From positions 1 through 24,342 of the forward strand of contig JAPKBK010000004.1 of assembly GCA_028823435.1 (NCBI GenBank): DNA of 24,342 nucleotides, read 5' to 3'. The notes beneath the pieces were generated by a model. It was not told the DNA's origin, searched no databases, and saw only the letters and a program-made list of their open reading frames with translations. A program made the translations under genes and the position numbers. This document shows positions 1-7,378 of the stretch, piece by piece. Every line of letters starts with the position of its first letter. Position 1 is the first letter of the stretch. Origin of the DNA: Flavobacteriales bacterium (lineage in GTDB: Bacteria; Bacteroidota; Bacteroidia; Flavobacteriales_D; Sanyastnellaceae).

Positions 1-596
1 GGGATATAACAAAAAGAACCGTCCGTGAATACCGCCGAATTCAATGCTGCGTAGTAATTGTCTCTCTGGGGAACAACCGTGCCCAAGTGTTTGCGCACCA
101 ATTCCGGATGCTCCTGAATTGCTTCTCCGAGAGAACAAAAAATCACGCCCATCTCGCCAAGTTTCTCTTTGAAAGAGGTCGCGACAGAAACGCTGTCCAT
201 CACAAAATCTACTGCAACCCCACTGAGTCTCTTTTGTTCTTCTAGACTTATCCCTAGCTTCTCCATCGTCTTTAAAAGCTCTGGATCTACTTCATCTAAA
301 GAGGCAAGTTCTTTCTTCTGCTTCGGCGCAGAGTAGTAGCTTATGGCTTGGAAGTCTGGCTTTTCATATTCCACGTGCGCCCAGTCTGGTTCTTTCATTT
401 CAGACCAAACTTTAAACGCTTCTAACCGCCAATTCAAAAGCCACTCTGGCTCATTTTTTTTTGCGCTAATTGTTCTTACAACCCCCTCATCTAAACCCGG
501 AGGAAGTGTTTCAGATTCAATATCAGTGGTAAAACCATACTCATAGCTCTTACCAGTAACTTCATCAATTAGTTTATCTTCATCTATCCTTTCCAT
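1..596 (-). CDS. sufB: Fe-S cluster assembly scaffold SufB, N-terminal part (cut by window edge)
   Basis: SufB is the scaffold subunit of the SufBC2D complex that builds iron-sulfur clusters in the cytoplasm. The reading frame begins MERIDEDKLIDEVTGKSYEY and runs off the left edge after 198 complete codons. Recognisable SufB segments are the YEYGF start region, GLDEGVVRTISAKKNEPEW, a WRLEAFKVW stretch, PDFQAISYYSAPK, and later LVRKHLGTVVPQRDNYYAALNSAVF followed by DGSFCYIP. The C-terminal beta-helix with the catalytic residues lies outside the window. The gene follows the SufA-type gene after a 22-nt gap on the same strand, the usual start of a suf operon in this phylum. The start ATG (594-596) gives the expected N-terminus. 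sufC, sufD and sufS would be expected to the left. Confidence 0.95.
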   Translation of the reverse strand, partial: MERIDEDKLIDEVTGKSYEYGFTTDIESETLPPGLDEGVVRTISAKKNEPEWLLNWRLEAFKVWSEMKEPDWAHVEYEKPDFQAISYYSAPKQKKELASLDEVDPELLKTMEKLGISLEEQKRLSGVAVDFVMDSVSVATSFKEKLGEMGVIFCSLGEAIQEHPELVRKHLGTVVPQRDNYYAALNSAVFTDGSFCYI

Positions 597-618
597 AGAA
601 CTTTAATATAATTAATGT

Positions 619-945
619 TTAAAGTGAAAAGCTCTCGCCACATCCACATGTGCGATTTGCATTGGGGTTGTAGAACTCAAATCCGTTTCCGTTCAGGCCT
701 CCACTGTAACGTAGTTCGGTGCCCACCAGGTAAAGAAAACTTTTTTTATCCACGACTATTTTTACGCCTTTGTCTTCAAAATTTTGATCCCCATCATTCA
801 TCTCGTGGTCAAAGTCCATCTCATACATAAGTCCGCTACACCCACCTCCCTTTACTCCTACACGAACAAAGCTGCCTGTTGGGCGGCCTTCTTCACTCAA
901 TAATTTTAACACTTGAGTCTTGGCTCCTTCACTAACTGTAATCAT
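619..945 (-). CDS. sufA: SufA/IscA-type A-type iron-sulfur carrier
   Basis: This 108-aa protein belongs to the HesB/IscA/SufA family of A-type carriers, which pass Fe-S clusters from the scaffold to client proteins. The three invariant cysteines are present: C36 in the GGGCSG motif and C100 and C102 in the C-terminal TCGCG motif. The length is normal for the family. The frame stays open upstream as far as 1116, but the family starts close to the MITVSEGAKTQV segment, and a TATTTTTG box lies 4 nt before this ATG, so I place the start at 945. The gene is followed by sufB, with which it probably forms an operon. Calling it SufA rather than IscA rests on that neighbour. Confidence 0.93.
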   Translation of the reverse strand: MITVSEGAKTQVLKLLSEEGRPTGSFVRVGVKGGGCSGLMYEMDFDHEMNDGDQNFEDKGVKIVVDKKSFLYLVGTELRYSGGLNGNGFEFYNPNANRTCGCGESFSL

Positions 946-949
946 ACTG

Positions 950-957
950 CAAAAATA
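950..957 (-). promoter_or_regulatory. Bacteroidota -7 box ahead of sufA
   Basis: TATTTTTG on the minus strand fits the Bacteroidota TAnnTTTG -7 consensus exactly. Only four bases (CAGT) separate it from the sufA ATG, so a transcript started here would have little or no leader. No clear -33 TTTG is visible. Confidence 0.55.
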
Positions 958-1048
958 GTCGTTTTGTCTGTATAACCCCGTCTTATTTAGATTTATTATG
1001 AATAAGCAACGTTTTGTTAAACATCGAAATATTAAAGGCGGTAAGGTG

Positions 1049-1056
1049 CATCTTTG
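1049..1056 (+). promoter_or_regulatory. Possible -7 box ahead of ftsX
   Basis: CATCTTTG differs by one base from TAnnTTTG and sits exactly 4 nt (GGGT) before the ATG at 1061. The same spacing occurs at sufA, the DUF3098 gene, rlmN and lysS, which supports the shorter ftsX start. Confidence 0.35.
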
Positions 1057-1060
1057 GGGT

Positions 1061-1945
1061 ATGGCATCCAGTCGTAGTAAAAACAACAATCGTTTACCCG
1101 CATCACAGGCAACCACTACGTTTACAACGGTTGTGGGAATGACATTGACCCTCGTTCTAATCGGGCTTCTCTCTGTCTTATCGTTTCTGGGTTCGCGTTG
1201 GGAAAAACAGCTTCGGCAAGAAGTGAGGATTCAAGTGTACTTTTTGCGTGATTTGGACACCGAATCTCTTCACACTGCGCTTTCAATTGTAGAAACTGAA
1301 GAATCTGTCGCGGAGGCGAAGTATATTGACCCTGCAACCGCAGCAAAAAAGCTAGAACAAGACCTTGGAGAATCCTTTGTCGAATTTCTAGGTTACGTCC
1401 CACTGCCTCCCGCCATGGATGTTCGGATAAAAGCCGATTTCAGTACCTCAGAAAAACTATCCAAAGTCGTGCAGCGACTGGAAGATATCCCAGGGGTGGC
1501 CGATGTCGTTTGGCAAGACCAATTGCTTGCAAAAATTGAAAGAACGATTAATCGGTTGATGGTTCCGCTTATTTCAATCGCTTCTATTTGCTTATTCATT
1601 GCACTTGCCCTCATGAATAATACTGTAAGGTTAACCGTGTTTGCCCGGCGTTTTCTGATTCGAAACATGCAACTTGTAGGTGCCAGGCCTGGGTTTATTC
1701 GCAGGCCCTTTCTCAAGCAGGGATTTATATTGGGTGTGTCGTCTGGCTTATTGTCGTTCGCTTTTATTACTGCGGCATTAGCGCTACTTAAAAGCCCACT
1801 TGGTTCTGAAGCGGTCATTCTCGATCTCACAACAATGGGCATTCTGGCTGGGGGGCTCGTTGGCTTAGGGGGTGGGTTAGGCGTTCTATCAACAGCTCTG
1901 GCTGTAAACCGTTATCTACGTCTCGATGTAGGTCAGCTTCATTAA
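1061..1945 (+). CDS. ftsX: Cell division ABC transporter permease FtsX
   Basis: FtsX is the membrane subunit of the FtsEX complex, which in other bacteria couples the divisome to peptidoglycan hydrolases. The 294-aa product has the family topology: a cytoplasmic N-terminus, a first membrane segment (about residues 22-44), a periplasmic domain of about 120 residues with the typical LEDIPGVADVVW stretch, then three more membrane segments (about 167-185, 221-243 and 256-282). The LVGARPGFIRRPFLKQG segment between the second and third matches the conserved FtsX loop. The frame is open from an ATG at 998, which would add 21 residues. I prefer 1061 because the MASSRSKNN start resembles other Bacteroidota FtsX N-termini and a CATCTTTG box lies 4 nt upstream. 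ftsE is not in the window, which is common in this phylum. Confidence 0.88.
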   Translation: MASSRSKNNNRLPASQATTTFTTVVGMTLTLVLIGLLSVLSFLGSRWEKQLRQEVRIQVYFLRDLDTESLHTALSIVETEESVAEAKYIDPATAAKKLEQDLGESFVEFLGYVPLPPAMDVRIKADFSTSEKLSKVVQRLEDIPGVADVVWQDQLLAKIERTINRLMVPLISIASICLFIALALMNNTVRLTVFARRFLIRNMQLVGARPGFIRRPFLKQGFILGVSSGLLSFAFITAALALLKSPLGSEAVILDLTTMGILAGGLVGLGGGLGVLSTALAVNRYLRLDVGQLH

Positions 1946-1947
1946 AC

Positions 1948-1955
1948 TAAATTTG
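1948..1955 (+). promoter_or_regulatory. TAnnTTTG box ahead of the DUF3098 gene
   Basis: TAAATTTG is followed by CATC and then the ATG at 1960. It begins 2 nt after the ftsX stop codon. TTTGCATCATG is shared with the rlmN start. It could let the DUF3098-uppP part be transcribed separately from ftsX, but no -33 element is evident, so this is tentative. Confidence 0.4.
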
Positions 1956-1959
1956 CATC

Positions 1960-2202
1960 ATGAGCAAAAAAAACACCGAACCTGTAAATAAGAATTTTGC
2001 CTTTTCTGCATCGAATTACAAATGGCTTGGAGGAGGGCTCGCATTGTTGGTTTTAGGGTATCTGCTTATGAGCGGAGGCGGCTCTGACGACCCTGACGTT
2101 TTCAGTTACGACATTTTTAACTTCAGAAGGATCACACTTGCCCCATATATCGTTCTCGCTGGGTACGGTACCATTTTATATGCCATTCTCAAAAAGGCAT
2201 GA
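1960..2202 (+). CDS. DUF3098 family small membrane protein
   Basis: This 80-aa protein has two predicted membrane segments, about residues 21-39 (WLGGGLALLVLGYLLMSGGG) and 60-77 (LAPYIVLAGYGTILYAIL). They are separated by a short loop with an acidic DDPDVFSYDIFNFRR stretch. Size, layout and position between ftsX and uppP match the DUF3098 family, which is known from Bacteroidota and has no established function. The stop codon overlaps the uppP start in an ATGA arrangement, so the two are probably translationally coupled. From its neighbours one may infer an envelope or division-related role, but nothing in the sequence shows an activity. Confidence 0.88.
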   Translation: MSKKNTEPVNKNFAFSASNYKWLGGGLALLVLGYLLMSGGGSDDPDVFSYDIFNFRRITLAPYIVLAGYGTILYAILKKA

Positions 2203-3005
2203 GTGAAGCCTGGGAGACATTATCCTATCTCATATTGGGGCTCTTACAAGGCCTTACCGAATTTCTTCCTGTCTCCAGTTCTGGACATCTCGCATTGGGG
2301 ACCTCTATGTTGCAACTCCCAGAAGAAGATCTCACTTTCGCTGTTCTCGTCCATGGCGCAACTGCCCTAAGCACGATTGTCGTTTTCAGATCCGACATTA
2401 CCCGTTTATTCTTACATTTTTTTAAGCACGGAGATGAGGGTCTAAGGGCAAGAAAGTATGTTGGGTTAATTGCGCTTAGCGCTATTCCTGCAGCCGTAAT
2501 AGGTCTGTCTATGAAAGATGCCATTGAGAATATAGCTTCCACTCAGTTTGTGGGGGCGATGCTTCTCATTACAGCTGTGATCCTCGCTATTTCTCAAAAA
2601 GTAAAAGCAAAATTTGAAAAACCTCTGACATCGGGAAATGTAATCCTGATCGGGCTGGCCCAAGCCATGGCGATACTCCCTGGGATAAGCAGGTCGGGCA
2701 GTACCATTGGTGCAGCTTTACTGCTAGGAATTTCAAGAGCCGAAGCCGCAAAGTTCAGTTTCTTGATGGCTCTGCCACCTATCATAGGGGCGAATCTCCT
2801 TGAGATTAAAGATTTGACAGAGGTGTCTGAACCTTTTGTGAATAATTCACACCTTCCTGTTTTCGGCTATACTGTTGGGGTTGTGGCTGCTTTCTTAGCT
2901 GGCATCGCTGCTTGTAAGTGGATGGTCGCACTCGTCAAAGGCGCTAACTTGATGTGGTTTGCCGTTTATTGCCTTGTTGTCGGCATGCTCGCTTTGTTAT
3001 TATAA
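2199..3005 (+). CDS. uppP: Undecaprenyl-diphosphatase UppP (BacA family)
   Basis: UppP dephosphorylates undecaprenyl diphosphate in the inner membrane, recycling the lipid carrier used for peptidoglycan and other surface polysaccharides. The 268-aa protein has the family length and both signature regions: QGLTEFLPVSSSGH at residues 17-30, including the (E/Q)xxxE motif (Q17, E21) and H30, and PGISRSGST at 161-169 with R165. Several hydrophobic segments are visible, including about 84-104, 116-132, 147-160, 222-238 and 248-268. The start overlaps the stop of the DUF3098 gene. dxr, which feeds isoprenoid synthesis and so this same carrier, lies elsewhere in the window but not in this transcription unit. 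Confidence 0.96.
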   Translation: MSEAWETLSYLILGLLQGLTEFLPVSSSGHLALGTSMLQLPEEDLTFAVLVHGATALSTIVVFRSDITRLFLHFFKHGDEGLRARKYVGLIALSAIPAAVIGLSMKDAIENIASTQFVGAMLLITAVILAISQKVKAKFEKPLTSGNVILIGLAQAMAILPGISRSGSTIGAALLLGISRAEAAKFSFLMALPPIIGANLLEIKDLTEVSEPFVNNSHLPVFGYTVGVVAAFLAGIAACKWMVALVKGANLMWFAVYCLVVGMLALLL

Positions 3006-3021
3006 TTAAACTTTCATCTAA

Positions 3022-3573
3022 ATGAAACAGTCTACGCTTATCATCTCACTTGGAGCGCTCATTCTTTTTACTGGCTGCGTTGAAGTCACATTTACAGAAC
3101 CCATGCCTTTAAACCGCAGGGATAAAACACATTTCCCGGATAGCTGGCTTGGAGAATGGACCTCTACCGCGCAAAGTGATGAACTTGATGAACGCTTGAT
3201 GATCAACTCCCAATATGTGACATTCGGAACTGAAACCCTTGTTTTGGGGGCTGAAAATGTGCTTCGAAAATTTGCAGGTTACCATATCCTTAGTACCAAA
3301 TCCGAAAACTCCGAACGGTGGAACTTGTTGCTTGCAAAACGCTCAAAAGATGTCCTTCATGTTTATAAATTTGATGGCACAGACAAAGAAAAAGCCGCCA
3401 TATGGGAAGAAACACTGCGAACCAACGAAGGGGAGGGATTTGAAGCTGTCAAAAAGAAAGATGGCGCCCAAGAGAAGGTGAGTGAATACAAGCTTAATCC
3501 AGAAAACAACAGAATATTTAGGAAGCTTATTAAAGAAGGAGGGCATACACACATAGGTGATTACGTCCGGTAA
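3022..3573 (+). CDS. Lipoprotein of unknown function
   Basis: The 183-aa product starts with a lipoprotein signal peptide: positive N-terminus, hydrophobic stretch and a lipobox LFTGC with the lipidated cysteine at residue 19. I do not recognise the mature domain. It contains GEWTS near the N-terminus and a later WNLLLAKRSKDVLHVYKFD stretch, suggesting a small beta-rich fold, then a lysine- and glutamate-rich segment and a C-terminal half with IFRKLIKEGG. It begins 16 nt after uppP, and its stop overlaps the start of the AsmA-like gene (TAATG), so coupled expression with both is likely. A role in the envelope is inferred from lipidation and neighbours only. Confidence 0.8.
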   Translation: MKQSTLIISLGALILFTGCVEVTFTEPMPLNRRDKTHFPDSWLGEWTSTAQSDELDERLMINSQYVTFGTETLVLGAENVLRKFAGYHILSTKSENSERWNLLLAKRSKDVLHVYKFDGTDKEKAAIWEETLRTNEGEGFEAVKKKDGAQEKVSEYKLNPENNRIFRKLIKEGGHTHIGDYVR

Positions 3574-6071
3574 TGTCTTATAAACGCATCGTCTTAATCG
3601 CCCTTGCCATCGTCACAATTGTTGTAGGCGTTATAACTCTTGCCGTACTTTTAAACGAAAATCACTGGAAATCTACTGCCTTAGAAAAGGTAAATAACGA
3701 GCTGTTAACTGAATTAAGTGTCCGGGATGTAGGGGTTTCGATTTGGCGCGAATTTCCGAAAGTAACCGTCGATTTATACGATGTAATTTTACTCGGATCA
3801 GTCAGTCACATTGGTGAAACTGCGGACACGCTTGTTAAAGCCCAACGGTTGGGAGTCGCGTTTTCTCTTTGGGATGTCTTATTTGGAGACCCCGTGATAG
3901 ATGCTCTTTTTATTGAGGGGGCAGTATTACACTTGAAAGAACATCGAAACGGCACATGGAATACCGATATTTTAGTGACGAAAAAGGAAGTTGATGTAGA
4001 TGAGAGCTTGGCTATTTCTCAAATTATTCTTCGCGAAATAGAAGTCATTGCTTCTACAATAAAAGAAGACAGGTACGAATGTAAAATCCCTGATGCCATT
4101 GTTAAAGATGGGAGTTTTGAGTCCTCTTTTTCGGATTTTGTGATCAAAAAAGGCCAGGGCAGTGATCGCCTTTTGCCACTTGAAGGGTATGTCTCAACGT
4201 CATATAAAATAGGGGAAGACGGGGAGGTTGAAGTAAAAATCAATGATGCCGTCATCAATGATCTCGCTTTTAAAGGAAAAGCCCAGATAAACGCTGAGGG
4301 AGATGAGGAGTGGCGTATTGAGATAGAAAGTGACAACATCGAGATTGAGGAATTAAAATCCATTTGGGCTGAAAAAGACGTGTTTAATGGGTGGGATTAT
4401 GATGGGGCAGCGTCGATATCGTTAAATGCAAGTCCAAAAAAAGCCAACCTTGCATGGTCACTCTCTGAGGGAAGCTTCGCCATATCTCCTAAATTAACTG
4501 GGCTTACATTAAATACCACGGGCAATATTCAAACAAGTGGCGTCTTTGACTATTCTCCCAGAAAGTCATCGGTCGGATTATCGGTCACTAACATTCAAAT
4601 CACATCGAATGGCATCACAGTAAACGCAAAAGCCGAATGCGCCGACTTGAAGAAGTCACCACTGAAACTAAGTGGATCTTTAAAGATTGATGCGCAATCT
4701 TCCTACGCCAGTTGGGTGCCAAAACTTCAGACGACAGAAATGTCTGCTTTGCCCAACAATGGTGAGGTGACAATTGATGGCCGTTTAAAAATCTCTTCAT
4801 CTGGCAAGATATACGATGTGCTTGCAGAAATTTCCTCTCAAAAAATAGAGGGGGCACTTAACGCTTCGCCCTATTTAATCAGAAACTTAGAAGCCGAAGT
4901 AAAAGGTGAAAATCTTACCATACATTCATTTGACTTTGATTGGAATGGAAATCGCGGGGGATTAGATGGCTCACTGATGGGCTTAGAAAAATGGCACGAA
5001 GGGGGAGCGTTAAAGGGAACCATGAATCTCAAGGCTGAAAGCATCGTTGTGGACGGCATTCTTGCATGGTGGGGCAATTTCCAACCCGACAACGAGGTGA
5101 ATACCCAAGCCACATTGTTGCCATTAGGGTCTGATGTGGAGATTAAGGTTGCTGTAGACAGACTGTACTGGGACAATCTAGAATGCCGGTCTTTGACTTC
5201 TAGAATGGATCTCGGCGCATCACGACTGGCTATTCGAAACGCCACAGGGAAAGGTCTTCAGGGGAATGCCAGAGTTGAGGGCTCGCTTAGACCAGGTGGC
5301 AGTGGTTGGATCCTTGGATTGTCAGGCACTGCAGATCATTTATCCCTCCCAGATCTATTCAAAACATATAACAATTTCGGGCAAACGACCTTGCGGTCAG
5401 ATCATGTCCAGGGTGCTGTAAGTGCGGCAGGAAATATTAATTTGGAGTGGGACCTAAATGGAAATTGGATCTCCGATGGACTCCTCTCAAATCTTGATGT
5501 TGAGATTAACCATGGGAGGCTGAGAAACTTTGAGGTCTTCGGTGAGGTGGCGGATTACTTAAAAGACCACAGGCTGATTGCCCCACTTGTAGATCCTGAA
5601 GATCTTCGTGGACGATTGAAGGACATCGAATTCGCTCACATTGAGAGCTCGGTGATTGTTGTTTCTTCTTCTACAACGATTCCTTATTTTAACATTCAAT
5701 CTTCGGCAATGAACGTAAGTCTTGAGGGCCGGCACACTTTTTCAGGCCAAATAGACTATACCCTTGGGTTTGCACTTAGAGACCTGAGAGATTCGAGGCA
5801 GGTGGAGTTTGGTGATATCGAAGATGACAACCTTGGAAGCATCTTCTTCCTTGCGATGGACGGCACACTCGAAGAACCTATTTATAGTTATGACAGGGAG
5901 GCACATAAGTCGCACCGTAAAAAGGCGATTTCAACAGAACTAGATCGACTGCGAAATTCTCTTCAAGGTTCTGACTCAAATCAAGATGAAGATGATGCGA
6001 AACCTGAAGGGAAATCGGGGAAAGAAAAGAAATCGAAGCGTTTAGACGATATTGAGGACGAAGATTTTTAA
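3573..6071 (+). CDS. AsmA-like envelope protein
   Basis: This 832-aa protein has one N-terminal membrane segment (about residues 5-27), then a long, mostly beta-strand periplasmic region, as in the AsmA/TamB/YhdP superfamily. Early features are SVRDVGVSIWREFPKVTVDLYDV and a LEGAVLHLKEH-like block (FIEGAVLHLKEHRNGTWN), both typical of AsmA N-termini. The region around 600-770, with FNIQSSAMNVSLEGRHTFSG and IDYTLGFALRD, looks like the AsmA C-terminal domain. Family members are linked to lipid transport between membranes and outer-membrane integrity. Residues 773-832 form a highly charged lysine/aspartate/glutamate tail that is unusual and probably unstructured. The start overlaps the lipoprotein stop by one base. 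The family is fairly secure, the precise role unknown. Confidence 0.85.
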   Translation: MSYKRIVLIALAIVTIVVGVITLAVLLNENHWKSTALEKVNNELLTELSVRDVGVSIWREFPKVTVDLYDVILLGSVSHIGETADTLVKAQRLGVAFSLWDVLFGDPVIDALFIEGAVLHLKEHRNGTWNTDILVTKKEVDVDESLAISQIILREIEVIASTIKEDRYECKIPDAIVKDGSFESSFSDFVIKKGQGSDRLLPLEGYVSTSYKIGEDGEVEVKINDAVINDLAFKGKAQINAEGDEEWRIEIESDNIEIEELKSIWAEKDVFNGWDYDGAASISLNASPKKANLAWSLSEGSFAISPKLTGLTLNTTGNIQTSGVFDYSPRKSSVGLSVTNIQITSNGITVNAKAECADLKKSPLKLSGSLKIDAQSSYASWVPKLQTTEMSALPNNGEVTIDGRLKISSSGKIYDVLAEISSQKIEGALNASPYLIRNLEAEVKGENLTIHSFDFDWNGNRGGLDGSLMGLEKWHEGGALKGTMNLKAESIVVDGILAWWGNFQPDNEVNTQATLLPLGSDVEIKVAVDRLYWDNLECRSLTSRMDLGASRLAIRNATGKGLQGNARVEGSLRPGGSGWILGLSGTADHLSLPDLFKTYNNFGQTTLRSDHVQGAVSAAGNINLEWDLNGNWISDGLLSNLDVEINHGRLRNFEVFGEVADYLKDHRLIAPLVDPEDLRGRLKDIEFAHIESSVIVVSSSTTIPYFNIQSSAMNVSLEGRHTFSGQIDYTLGFALRDLRDSRQVEFGDIEDDNLGSIFFLAMDGTLEEPIYSYDREAHKSHRKKAISTELDRLRNSLQGSDSNQDEDDAKPEGKSGKEKKSKRLDDIEDEDF

Positions 6072-6089
6072 ATAATTTAAAGGGAGGTG

Positions 6090-6097
6090 TATATTTG
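6090..6097 (+). promoter_or_regulatory. TAnnTTTG box ahead of the 188-aa protein gene
   Basis: TATATTTG lies in the 50-nt gap after the AsmA-like gene, 24 nt before the ATG at 6122. It is preceded by AGGGAGG, which is too far from the start to act as its ribosome binding site. It is a candidate promoter for this gene and rsmI. Confidence 0.45.
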
Positions 6098-6121
6098 GCC
6101 ATCAAATGACTGAAAGTAAAA

Positions 6122-6688
6122 ATGGGTGACGACAAGCATATACCTCTGGAAAATTTAGCGGCTCAAATTGAACAGGGCGTTAGAGATATGCAGTCTGGTA
6201 ACATGTCAAAAGAAGGCATGGAGCGTCTTCAAATTAAATCAAGAGATTTACATGAGCGGCTCACCATCTTGCGTTTTAAGGCATTCGAGGCAATGGTAAA
6301 GTTGGATGAGGATGTGCACTTTAGCAAGGAGGATGAATCCCAAACCAATCTTATCGATTCCATTGCAGAGGTTACTGCAATTGAAACGCCGAAGAAGGCG
6401 AAGAAAAAGAGGGGTCGAAAAAGTATTGCAGAAAGCTTACAGTCGCTCCCACTTTCTTCAATCGGGGAAGGGTTGACAATCTTAGATAGAGCGAATTTCA
6501 CATCGACTCTTTTTTCCAATGATACCACAAATTTTAATGATATGCTCGACTCAGTTGATGCATGTAGTCATGTTGAAGCTGCCTGTGACGTATTTCACAA
6601 GAGCATAAATACCATGGGAACAAAACCCGAAATTGAGTCTGCGGTTGAAGGATTTAAAATGAGAATTACAAGGAGATTTCAATCATGA
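6122..6688 (+). CDS. Protein of unknown function, basic linker
   Basis: I do not recognise this 188-aa protein by name. Residues 1-75 are charged and likely helical (ENLAAQIEQGVRDMQSG, MERLQIKSRDLHERL). Residues 90-99 form a strongly basic stretch, KKAKKKRGRK, resembling a nucleic-acid-binding linker or AT-hook-like core. The C-terminal part (LTILDRANFTSTLFSNDTTN, then FNDMLDSVDACSHVEAA) resembles, from memory, the tail of a family of uncharacterised Bacteroidota proteins with a pattern like 'NDRFLFxRELF ... FNEALxxLN'. No signal peptide or membrane segment is seen, so it is probably cytoplasmic. It overlaps rsmI by 4 nt (ATGA). DNA or RNA binding would be an inference from the basic stretch alone. 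Confidence 0.8.
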   Translation: MGDDKHIPLENLAAQIEQGVRDMQSGNMSKEGMERLQIKSRDLHERLTILRFKAFEAMVKLDEDVHFSKEDESQTNLIDSIAEVTAIETPKKAKKKRGRKSIAESLQSLPLSSIGEGLTILDRANFTSTLFSNDTTNFNDMLDSVDACSHVEAACDVFHKSINTMGTKPEIESAVEGFKMRITRRFQS

Positions 6689-7359
6689 ATTTAGGACGGT
6701 TAGATATTGTTCCTACACCGATAGGAAATTTAAAGGACATGACAGAAAGGGCCTTAGAGGTTCTGAAGTCTGCGGATTTAATCCTTGCTGAGGATACGCG
6801 TACCACGGGCAAACTGCTTCATTATTATTCAATAGACAGACCGCTTCGCGCGTTCCACCTTCACAATGAGCACCGAGCGGTAGATGCTATTGTAGAACAA
6901 ATAAAGTCCGGGATGAATTACGCATTGTGTTCCGATGCGGGGACACCTGCCATTTCTGATCCCGGATTCCTACTTGTTAGGGCGTGCGTTGAAGCCGGGG
7001 TAGATGTCAGTTGTTTGCCAGGCGCGACTGCTTTTGTTCCAGCCCTTGTCGTATCTGGTCTTCCTTGTGACAGGTTCGTATTCGAAGGGTTTTTGCCTCA
7101 CAAAAAGGGGCGCCAAAAACGACTTCAAGCACTTTTAGAGGAAGAGCGTACGGTTGTTTTATATGAAAGCCCTCACAGAATAATAAAACTCCTAAATGAA
7201 CTCGTGAAATACGAAAGTTCTGAACGCAAAATTGCGCTTTGTAGAGAGCTCTCAAAACTTCACGAAGAAATATTTAGGGGAACTGTGGCGGAGGCGATTT
7301 CGCATTTTGACGAAAAGGCACCTCGGGGAGAGTTCGTTGTCGTTCTAGCAGGCGTATAA
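6685..7359 (+). CDS. rsmI: 16S rRNA (cytidine(1402)-2'-O)-methyltransferase RsmI
   Basis: RsmI 2'-O-methylates C1402 in the decoding centre of 16S rRNA, using S-adenosylmethionine. The 224-aa protein shows the family motifs: IVPTPIGNLKDMTERALE at residues 8-25, LILAEDTRTTGKLL at 32-45, SDAGTPAISDPGF at 83-95, then LPGATAFVPALVVSGLP and FVFEGFLPHKKGR. The last motif is specific to RsmI within the tetrapyrrole methylase superfamily. The C-terminus is slightly short, ending near residue 224 where homologues often reach 225-290. AAGGAG 9 nt before the ATG is a good ribosome binding site, and the start overlaps the stop of the preceding gene. It ends 14 nt from the convergent radA stop. Confidence 0.95.
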   Translation: MNLGRLDIVPTPIGNLKDMTERALEVLKSADLILAEDTRTTGKLLHYYSIDRPLRAFHLHNEHRAVDAIVEQIKSGMNYALCSDAGTPAISDPGFLLVRACVEAGVDVSCLPGATAFVPALVVSGLPCDRFVFEGFLPHKKGRQKRLQALLEEERTVVLYESPHRIIKLLNELVKYESSERKIALCRELSKLHEEIFRGTVAEAISHFDEKAPRGEFVVVLAGV

Positions 7360-7360
7360 A

Positions 7361-7378
7361 GGATCTAGAGGATCTAGA
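7361..7378. repeat. Tandem 9-bp repeat at the rsmI/radA junction
   Basis: GGATCTAGA occurs twice head-to-tail. Each copy contains the palindrome TCTAGA. Read on the minus strand, each copy supplies an in-frame TAG for radA, so radA has two successive stop codons 9 nt apart. It is probably a simple local duplication. Confidence 0.7.

Noticed and set aside
946..1116. Upstream extension of the SufA-type protein by 57 residues
   Set aside because: The added residues do not resemble the family, and they would place the -7 box inside the gene.
1393..1842. 149-aa frame on the minus strand within ftsX
   Set aside because: It is antisense to the clear FtsX membrane domain and has no family resemblance.
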